Assembly: GCA_007280315.1 (NCBI GenBank)
Contig: QYQC01000046.1
Location: 1 to 5,589 of the forward strand
Reading direction: 5' to 3'
Length of the DNA stretch: 5,589 bases
Source of the DNA: Betaproteobacteria bacterium
GTDB lineage: Bacteria; Pseudomonadota; Gammaproteobacteria; Burkholderiales; SG8-39
The position numbers were made by a program, and so were the translations under genes. Below the pieces are notes generated by a model. It had not been told where the DNA came from and did no database searches. It saw only the letters and a list, made by a program, of their open reading frames with translations. Shown in pieces: positions 1 to 5,589 of this stretch (its first letter is position 1; each line of letters begins with the position of its first letter).

Positions 1-459
1 CGACTTGATCTCCTGCGCCGCATTGCGGAACAAGGTGATGTCGGCGCCGGTCGCGCCGCGCATTCCCAGATTGCCTGCGCGGCAATGGTCGTGGTGCAGC
101 CAGGGCGCATGTAGCTTGTGATGCCTGGCGGCCGAACCGAAATCCCAGATATAGGGGTCGCCGTTCCCGGTGAGCAGCGAATAGCGCGTGAGCTTGTCGC
201 GCGCCCATTCGCCGATCACGGTGCTGGTGGTATAGCGGATATTGTGCTGATCGAAGGACAAAAGCGCGCCCAGTCCGGAATTGGCCAGCGCCGCGCGCGT
301 TCGCGCCAGGCGGTAGTCGTGCAGCCTGCGGAAATTGATGCGCTCTTCGAAATCGACCTGGGTATGACCGGGCGCGCCGATCGGCCGGTCCCACTTGTAG
401 TGCGGATCGACGTCGTCGGGCTTGATGATTTTCGGTTCGCCGGTTTTCTTCTTCGCCAT
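1..459 (-). CDS. M24-family metallopeptidase-like protein, N-terminal part (runs off left edge)
   Basis: Reading leftwards from the ATG at 459-457 gives 153 uninterrupted codons with no stop before the edge, so only the N-terminus is present. A Shine-Dalgarno AAAGGA (468-473, minus) lies 8 nt before the ATG and supports this start. The protein begins with a lysine-rich, charged stretch. From about residue 36 it resembles the creatinase-like N-terminal domain of M24 proteins (Xaa-Pro aminopeptidase type): FEERINFRRLHDYRLART, then GLGALLSFDQHNIRYTT and PYIWDFGSAARHH. In this family that domain precedes a C-terminal pita-bread domain carrying the metal ligands, which would lie outside the window. 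Activity therefore cannot be judged: M24 members include aminopeptidases, creatinase, ectoine hydrolase and the DMSP lyase DddP. Residues 113-126 are rich in His with one Cys. The gene is divergent from otsA and shows no pathway link to it. Confidence 0.8.
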   Translation of the reverse strand, partial: MAKKKTGEPKIIKPDDVDPHYKWDRPIGAPGHTQVDFEERINFRRLHDYRLARTRAALANSGLGALLSFDQHNIRYTTSTVIGEWARDKLTRYSLLTGNGDPYIWDFGSAARHHKLHAPWLHHDHCRAGNLGMRGATGADITLFRNAAQEIKS

Positions 460-835
460 CGCGGCAGTCCTTTAGTGATAGCTTGTCAGATTGTTCCGTG
501 TAGCCGCGGCGGCACCGATTCCGGCGTCACGCACGCGAAGGCCGCGCTCATGATACTGCAATCTCCGGCGCGCGCGACGCTCGGCCGCAATCGCTATGAC
601 GGAATTGGACTGGCGCAGGCGGCGCACGCTGCTGCACCAGATCCTGTGCATCGACCGACCGAGCTTCGACGAATTCAGCGATTCCGGAACGGGGAGAAAC
701 GACGCGGAAGATCGTTTTGTGGCATAATAGTTGTGTTCGATGATCTGACCTGCGCCCCCGGCCGGGCCCTGCGCCTGCGGCGCCGACTTGATCCGGCAAA
801 CGACGTTCCCCGTCCCCCCCTGGACATTCAAACTC
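460..835. other. Divergent intergenic region (M24 gene / otsA)
   Basis: This 376-nt gap holds no gene I can support. A minus-strand reading frame spans most of it (about 837 to 472), but its product looks compositionally random, rich in Arg and Ala, and has no recognisable motif. Visible signals are the M24 Shine-Dalgarno at 468-473 (minus), an 8-bp palindrome TTCCGGAA at 682-689, a TGGCATAAT promoter-like element at 720-728, a 10-bp palindrome CCCGGCCGGG at 757-766, and a run of seven C at 814-820 just before otsA. No convincing promoter for the M24 gene was found. Confidence 0.6.
720..728 (+). promoter_or_regulatory. Candidate promoter for otsAB (extended -10)
   Basis: TGGCATAAT fits an extended -10 element: TG, one base, then CATAAT, which matches TATAAT at 5 of 6 positions. 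No good -35 hexamer lies 16-18 bp upstream, as is tolerated for extended -10 promoters. It is the most AT-rich spot in an otherwise GC-rich gap. A start near 735 would leave a leader of about 100 nt before the otsA ATG. The same bases also partly resemble a sigma-54 site (TGGCA, six bases, TTGT), but the -12 GC is replaced by GT. Prediction from pattern only. Confidence 0.35.
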
Positions 836-3067
836 ATGCGACTTTCCCTGCGCTTCGTATTGCCGCTGATGCTGGTCCTGGCAGGGATCGCCTATGCCGT
901 CACTCCGCTGGTCGATCGCCTGACCCTGAACTGGTTCGTGCATGACGTCGACATCCGTTCGTCGCTGGTTGCCAATACCGTGCAGGAACCGCTGCAGGAA
1001 CTGCTGGCCGCAGGCAAGAAGGCCAAGATCCTCGACTTCTTCAACCGCATCACGCGCGACGAGCGCCTGTTCGCTGCCGGCTACTGTGCGTCGCCCGCGG
1101 ACAAGGGACTGGCCACCCGCTCACTGCCGCCGGAGATCCAATGCGCCGAACTGCGCCGCTGGGAGGGACCCAACGATCATCTGTTGCAGAGCGCCAAGGG
1201 ACCATTGCATGTGACGGTATGGCCGATTGCGGACGAAGCCGCGCAGGAAGGCCGCCTGGTGCTGGTACACGACATGAGTTTCGTCACCCGCCGCAGCGAG
1301 GAAACCAAGCGCTATTTGTTCTACCTGTTCCTGGGCCTGGCGGCAGTGGTGTCGCTGATCACGGTGATCATTGCACAGCTCTCCTGGCGCGGCTGGATTG
1401 CGGGCATGCGCTCCCTGCTTCACGGCGAGGGGCTGCTGCGCCAGCCCGGGTCGGGCGCGGCACCCAACCTGCCCGGATTCAAGCCCATCGCGCGCGATCT
1501 GCAGAGGCTGATTCGCGACCTGGAATCGGATGCGCACGCGCGTGACGAAGACCAGATCACCTGGACGCCGGAGTCCCTGCGCGGCATTCTACGCGGCGAA
1601 CTGCGCGGCGAAGACGTTATCGTAGTTTCCAACCGCGAGCCCTATGTCCACCAGCGCCGCGGCGATCGCATCGAGGTGCAGCGACCTGCGAGCGGGCTGG
1701 TCACCGCGCTGGAGCCGATCATGCGCGCCTGCTCCGGCACCTGGATTGCCCATGGCAGCGGATCGGCCGACCGCGAAACGGTGGACAAGTACGACCGGGT
1801 GGCGGTGCCGCCGGAGAAGCCCGCCTACCATATCCGCCGCGTGTGGCTGACGCCGGAGGAGGAGGCCGGCTACTACTACGGTTTCGCCAACGAGGGCATG
1901 TGGCCGCTATGCCACATCGCCCATGTGCGGCCGACATTCCGCTCGAGCGACTGGGCGCAGTACGTCGCTGTAAATCGCAAGTTCGCCAAGGCTGTGGCAA
2001 GCGAGTCCAAGACCAAGAACCCCATCGTCATGGTGCAGGACTACCATTTCGCCCTGCTGCCGAACATGATTCGGGAGGAACTGCCGGATGCCACGGTCAT
2101 AACTTTCTGGCACATCCCCTGGCCGAACCCCGAATCCTTCGCCATCTGCCCCTGGCGCGACGAGGTGTTGAAGGGCATGCTGGGAAGCAGCATTCTCGGC
2201 TTTCACACGCAATTCCACTGCAATAATTTCGTCGATACCGTGGATCGTTTTCTCGAGGCGCGGGTCGACCGGGAATCGTTCACCGTTTCCTTCGGCGGCG
2301 AACTCACCGCAGTGCGCCGCTATCCGATTTCCATCGCCTGGCCACCGGACGCAGAAATCGTGCAAAAGAGTGTGCCCGACTGCCGCAGCAGTATCCGGCA
2401 ATTGAGCGACCTCCCGCCCGAACACAGGCTCGGCATCGGCGTCGATCGCCTCGACTACACCAAGGGCATCGTCGAACGCTTCCGTGCGATCGAGCGCCTG
2501 CTGGAACTCAATCCCGAATGGGTCGGCCGCTTTACCTTCGTCCAGGTCGCCGCGCCGACGCGCGCCGGCATCGAGGAATACCAGCAACACGAAGCGCAGG
2601 TGCGCGCCATGGCCACGCGCATCAACGGCCGCTTCGCGCGCCGCGGGCCGCCGCCGATCGTGCTCAAGGTCGAGCACCACGAGCCGCGTGAGGTGTACGA
2701 GTACTTCCGCGCCGCCGATCTGTGTTTCGTCAGCAGCCTGCACGACGGCATGAACCTGGTCGCCAAGGAATTCGTCGCGGCCCGCGACGACGAGCGCGGC
2801 GTGCTCATCCTGTCGCAATTCACCGGCGCCGCGCGTGAACTCCCGGAGGCGCTGATCGTCAATCCCTACGATGCCGACCAGTGCGCCGCCGCCCTGCACC
2901 TGGCGCTGACCATGCCGGCGGACGAGCAGCGCGATCGCATGCGTCTGATGCGCGGACTGGTGGCCGAATTCAACGTATTCCGCTGGGCCGGGCGCATGCT
3001 GCTCGACGCTGCGTCGATGCGACGGCGCGATCGCCTGATTGTAAAGACCGGTCGCGGGGAGATGTGA
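836..3067 (+). CDS. otsA: Membrane-anchored trehalose-6-phosphate synthase (GT20) with N-terminal extracytoplasmic domain
   Basis: Predicted to transfer glucose from UDP-glucose to glucose-6-phosphate, giving trehalose-6-phosphate. Residues 260-730 form a complete GT20 domain. Counterparts of the E. coli OtsA active site are visible: VVSNR (R267), ASGL loop (285-288), W303, Y347/W356 in YYxxFxNxxxW, D402 in QDYH, H426, R538/K543 in DRLDYTKG, and D637/E645 in DGMNLVAKE. The first ~259 residues are additional: a membrane segment at about 5-24, a probable extracytoplasmic domain (25-158), a second membrane segment (160-182), and a linker (183-259) with HAMP-like spacing. Total length is 743, against about 470 for E. 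coli OtsA. The ATG at 836 is chosen because the hydrophobic segment starts right behind it; an in-frame TTG at 788 would add 16 residues and has no Shine-Dalgarno. The ATG itself has only a weak site (TGGA, 821-824). Glucosylglycerol-phosphate synthase is a related alternative, but the adjacent otsB favours trehalose. Donor specificity is not provable here. Confidence 0.9.
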   Translation: MRLSLRFVLPLMLVLAGIAYAVTPLVDRLTLNWFVHDVDIRSSLVANTVQEPLQELLAAGKKAKILDFFNRITRDERLFAAGYCASPADKGLATRSLPPEIQCAELRRWEGPNDHLLQSAKGPLHVTVWPIADEAAQEGRLVLVHDMSFVTRRSEETKRYLFYLFLGLAAVVSLITVIIAQLSWRGWIAGMRSLLHGEGLLRQPGSGAAPNLPGFKPIARDLQRLIRDLESDAHARDEDQITWTPESLRGILRGELRGEDVIVVSNREPYVHQRRGDRIEVQRPASGLVTALEPIMRACSGTWIAHGSGSADRETVDKYDRVAVPPEKPAYHIRRVWLTPEEEAGYYYGFANEGMWPLCHIAHVRPTFRSSDWAQYVAVNRKFAKAVASESKTKNPIVMVQDYHFALLPNMIREELPDATVITFWHIPWPNPESFAICPWRDEVLKGMLGSSILGFHTQFHCNNFVDTVDRFLEARVDRESFTVSFGGELTAVRRYPISIAWPPDAEIVQKSVPDCRSSIRQLSDLPPEHRLGIGVDRLDYTKGIVERFRAIERLLELNPEWVGRFTFVQVAAPTRAGIEEYQQHEAQVRAMATRINGRFARRGPPPIVLKVEHHEPREVYEYFRAADLCFVSSLHDGMNLVAKEFVAARDDERGVLILSQFTGAARELPEALIVNPYDADQCAAALHLALTMPADEQRDRMRLMRGLVAEFNVFRWAGRMLLDAASMRRRDRLIVKTGRGEM

Positions 3068-3069
3068 CC

Positions 3070-3807
3070 ATGCGCATCGGATTGCCGCCGGCGCCGCGTC
3101 TTGACTGGGCCTACTTCCTCGATGTCGATGGCACACTGATCGACATCGCCGATACGCCGGACGCAGTCCACGTCGACGCTGCGCTGCTTGGGTTGATCGC
3201 GCATCTGCACCGCGCAAGCGGCGGCGCGGTCGCGCTGGTCAGCGGCCGCGCGCTGTCGGACCTTGCGCCTCGCCTCGGCGCACTGCGGCTGCCTCTGGCG
3301 GGACTCCACGGGCTGGAACGCCGCGATGCCGCGGGACAATTGCGCAGATATGCCGCTCCACCTGCGGCGAAGCAGGCGATCAAGGACGCGCTGGCGCCGG
3401 TGCTCGCGCGCCATCCTGGCCTGCTGCTGGAGGACAAGGGCCTGACACTCGCGCTGCACTACCGGCTGGCGCCGCGTCTTGCGGCCTACGCGCATCGCCT
3501 GATGGCGCAGCTGGCGCGCGCCGCCAACGCGGGGCTCGAAGTACAGCGCGGCAAGCGCATCGCGGAAATCAAACCCGCCGGCATAGACAAAGGCACTGCG
3601 GTGTCGGAGTATCTGACCGAGTCGCCTTTCATGGGGCGTCGCCCCGTGTTCATCGGTGACGATCTAAATGACGAGCACGGCTTCGCCGAGGTGAACAAGC
3701 AGGATGGAATTTCGATCAAGGTCGGGAAAGGCGGGACCTGTGCGCGTTTTCGCCTGCCCGACGTCGCGGCGGTACGGCGCTGGCTCGGCGAGGCACGGAG
3801 GAACTAG
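3070..3807 (+). CDS. otsB: Trehalose-6-phosphate phosphatase
   Basis: HAD-superfamily phosphatase that removes phosphate from trehalose-6-phosphate to give trehalose, the second step after OtsA, in the cytoplasm. All HAD motifs are visible in the 245-residue product: motif I DVDGT with nucleophile D18 and acid/base D20; motif II LVSGR with S58; K174 in DKGTAV; motif IV GDDLNDE (196-202) with Mg-binding acidic residues. The family-typical stretches PLAGLHGLERRD, LALHYR and VFIGDDLNDEHGFAEVN closely parallel E. coli OtsB (266 residues). The ATG at 3070 is preceded by GGGGAGA (3056-3062), about 8 nt upstream, inside the end of otsA. An earlier in-frame start at 2881 would lie deep within otsA and is rejected. 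Only 2 nt separate the otsA stop from this ATG, so the two genes are almost certainly co-transcribed and probably translationally coupled. Gene order is otsA-otsB, the reverse of the E. coli otsBA operon. Confidence 0.95.
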   Translation: MRIGLPPAPRLDWAYFLDVDGTLIDIADTPDAVHVDAALLGLIAHLHRASGGAVALVSGRALSDLAPRLGALRLPLAGLHGLERRDAAGQLRRYAAPPAAKQAIKDALAPVLARHPGLLLEDKGLTLALHYRLAPRLAAYAHRLMAQLARAANAGLEVQRGKRIAEIKPAGIDKGTAVSEYLTESPFMGRRPVFIGDDLNDEHGFAEVNKQDGISIKVGKGGTCARFRLPDVAAVRRWLGEARRN

Positions 3808-3813
3808 CAATCA

Positions 3814-3831
3814 GAAACGCGGCCCGCTTTC
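3814..3831. terminator. Weak hairpin between convergent otsB and lysoplasmalogenase-like gene
   Basis: The 31-nt gap between the two convergent stop codons contains GAAA-C-GCG, loop GCC, CGC-TTTC: a 7-bp imperfect stem with one bulged C. Because it is roughly symmetric it could serve both genes, but neither strand has a run of T after the stem. It is therefore at best a weak intrinsic terminator. Confidence 0.2.
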
Positions 3832-3838
3832 GCCTCAG

Positions 3839-4504
3839 CTATGCCGAATACGGGCTGGCTGATAGGGAAAGCGCAATCAGCGTCTGCGCCGTCCAGTAGG
3901 TCCCCAGCGTCAGCGCCCGCTCCGCGTGAAATTGCGCGCGAAAGCGATTGATGGCCAGAGCCGAATCGGACACGACAAACAGCGCGGCTCCGACTGCCGC
4001 CGACAGCGCCGCTTCGCCCCCCAGGCTGTGCCAGCGGCCTGCGGCCTGACCGGACATGACCGCGATGACCGCCACGTAAGCGATCACCGCAGCACGTAGG
4101 CGGGGCGCGAGACCGCGCCAGATCAAGGCAACCACAACGCTCCCTGCGGCAAAAAACGGCAACCAGAGCAGCGGCGCGGCGCCGAACGGCACATCCGAGC
4201 TGAACGCGAAAATGTAAAACAAGTGCGCAACGAGGAAACTCACCAGCCCGGCGATAAATCGGTCGCGCGGCAGCATGAGAAATATGTCGCCTGCCGTGGA
4301 GAACACCAAACCGCCGACGACGGCCCAACGATACGCGGCAGGCGCGGCGGGAAACGAAAGCGCCAGCGCCAGAACCAGCAGCGTCGCCAGCGGTTTGAAT
4401 ACATAGGCCTGCCAGTGCCGATCGGACTCCAGATAGTAGGCGCGGGTCGCAACAATGCCGGCCAACGCAATCGACGCAATCAGGACCCAGTGGATGATAG
4501 ACAT
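3839..4504 (-). CDS. Lysoplasmalogenase-like integral membrane protein (YhhN/TMEM86 family)
   Basis: The 221-residue product is almost wholly hydrophobic, with about seven or eight membrane segments (roughly 5-20, 36-51, 59-78, 84-101, 110-128, 136-151, 164-181, 198-213). The conserved polar signature of the YhhN/TMEM86 family is present: KP at 37-38, GDIFLML at 72-78, FxxG followed by H94 and Y97, SD at 179-180 followed by NRF (186-188), and YWxxQ at 203-207. Characterised members hydrolyse the vinyl-ether bond of lysoplasmalogen, releasing a fatty aldehyde and a glycerophospho-alcohol; the physiological substrate in aerobic bacteria that lack plasmalogens is unclear. Family members are typically about 210-240 residues, so this is full length. 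The start is uncertain: ATG at 4504 and TTG at 4516 are in frame and neither has a clear Shine-Dalgarno. I chose the ATG. The gene is convergent with otsB and divergent from the dehydratase gene, so it is probably monocistronic. Confidence 0.85.
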   Translation of the reverse strand: MSIIHWVLIASIALAGIVATRAYYLESDRHWQAYVFKPLATLLVLALALSFPAAPAAYRWAVVGGLVFSTAGDIFLMLPRDRFIAGLVSFLVAHLFYIFAFSSDVPFGAAPLLWLPFFAAGSVVVALIWRGLAPRLRAAVIAYVAVIAVMSGQAAGRWHSLGGEAALSAAVGAALFVVSDSALAINRFRAQFHAERALTLGTYWTAQTLIALSLSASPYSA

Positions 4505-4626
4505 CGAGGCAGTCAACGGTTCTTGAGACTTGTCTTGCTGTGACGACGCCCCATCTTATCGCAGCGGCCGTCGGCGCGCGTCGGTCCCTTGTCAACGACT
4601 AATAGTGCGCTTCAATTCCCGTCCTT

Positions 4627-4654
4627 TTCGCGACGAACCCGCGACGGTTACAAT
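4627..4654 (+). promoter_or_regulatory. Candidate sigma-70-type promoter of the dehydratase gene
   Basis: The -10 candidate TACAAT (4649-4654) matches TATAAT at 5 of 6 positions. A weak -35, TTCGCG (4627-4632), lies 16 bp upstream. The predicted start near 4661 would leave a leader of about 44 nt before the GTG at 4705, with the Shine-Dalgarno inside it. The poor -35 overlaps the CGCGACG repeat, which would suit activator dependence. Confidence 0.4.
4629..4646. repeat. Tandem CGCGACG direct repeat next to promoter
   Basis: CGCGACG occurs at 4629-4635 and again at 4640-4646. The period is 11 bp, about one helical turn, and the second copy ends 2 bp before the candidate -10. The spacing is that of regulator half-sites lying on one DNA face, so it may be an operator for the dehydratase gene. 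At seven bases in GC-rich DNA, chance cannot be excluded. Confidence 0.3.
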
Positions 4655-4692
4655 ATGCAGCGCCGCGTCAGCACGCGAATCCAATGTACGTC

Positions 4693-4698
4693 AAAGGA
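4693..4698 (+). promoter_or_regulatory. Ribosome binding site that selects the GTG start at 4705
   Basis: AAAGGA lies 6 nt before GTG 4705. The in-frame ATG at 4684 has no purine-rich site in front of it and would put this AAAGGA inside the coding region. The site therefore decides in favour of the GTG. Confidence 0.75.
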
Positions 4699-4704
4699 AC
4701 CCAG

Positions 4705-5589
<885 letters not shown>

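Noticed and set aside
686..716. ECF/general-stress-type promoter GGAAC ... CGTT upstream of otsA
   Set aside because: The spacing between the two boxes is 22 bp rather than the 16-17 bp required, and the GGAAC is part of a TTCCGGAA palindrome.
472..837. Minus-strand ORF of 121 codons filling the gap between the M24 gene and otsA
   Set aside because: It ends just before the M24 start, but its composition looks random, no family is recognisable, no Shine-Dalgarno is seen, and it overlaps the otsA promoter region. Probably a GC-driven open frame.
118..945. Long plus-strand ORF of 275 codons across the left part of the window
   Set aside because: It is antisense to the M24 gene, runs across the intergenic gap into otsA, and has no recognisable motif or ribosome site. 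The opposite strand codes a clear M24 domain.
1907..3217. Minus-strand ORF of 436 codons opposite otsA
   Set aside because: Shadow of the GT20 coding frame, which has all catalytic motifs. The antisense product is Arg/Ala/Asp-rich without motifs.
4513..4554. Upstream mini-ORF on the minus strand (MGRRHSKTSLKNR) whose stop overlaps the TTG at 4516
   Set aside because: A coupling leader peptide was considered, but there is no Shine-Dalgarno before its ATG and an ORF this short is expected by chance.
4590..4595. Perfect TTGACA on the minus strand, as a -35 for the lysoplasmalogenase-like gene
   Set aside because: No -10-like hexamer lies 16-18 bp downstream (the bases there are GACGGC). The nearest AT-rich candidate, GATAAG, is about 29 bp away, too far for sigma-70.
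4684..4686. ATG as start of the dehydratase
   Set aside because: It is in frame but has no Shine-Dalgarno, whereas GTG 4705 has AAAGGA 6 nt upstream and gives a family-like N-terminus.

Overview
The window comes from a GC-rich bacterial chromosome. Codon usage (strong G/C third positions) and the gene types suggest a proteobacterium, most likely a betaproteobacterium; that assignment is inferred from protein resemblance only. I see no mobile element, CRISPR array, tRNA or rRNA. The dense six-frame ORFs outside the five genes below look like shadows caused by high GC.

Layout. (1) 1-459, minus: the N-terminal 153 codons of an M24-family (creatinase/aminopeptidase-P fold) protein, running off the left edge. 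(2) 460-835: a divergent intergenic region with a candidate extended -10 promoter at 720-728 pointing right. (3) 836-3067, plus: a 743-residue trehalose-6-phosphate synthase (otsA, GT20) whose catalytic domain sits behind about 260 extra N-terminal residues containing two membrane segments and a predicted extracytoplasmic domain. (4) 3070-3807, plus: otsB, trehalose-6-phosphate phosphatase, starting 2 nt after the otsA stop. (5) 3839-4504, minus: a lysoplasmalogenase-like (YhhN/TMEM86) membrane protein, convergent with otsB. (6) 4505-4704: a second divergent intergenic region with a candidate promoter and a short tandem repeat. (7) 4705-5589, plus: the first 295 codons of an IlvD/Edd-family Fe-S dehydratase, of the sugar-acid (L-arabonate dehydratase-like) type, running off the right edge.

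How they work together. otsA and otsB form a two-gene operon for trehalose synthesis: UDP-glucose + glucose-6-phosphate to trehalose-6-phosphate, then to trehalose, a compatible solute and stress protectant. The other three genes are separate transcription units with no evident link to trehalose.

The most unusual item is the receptor-like architecture of the synthase (TM - extracytoplasmic domain - TM - HAMP-like linker - GT20). It suggests that trehalose production could be tethered to, or gated at, the cytoplasmic membrane. The catalytic residues look intact. The sensing idea is an inference.
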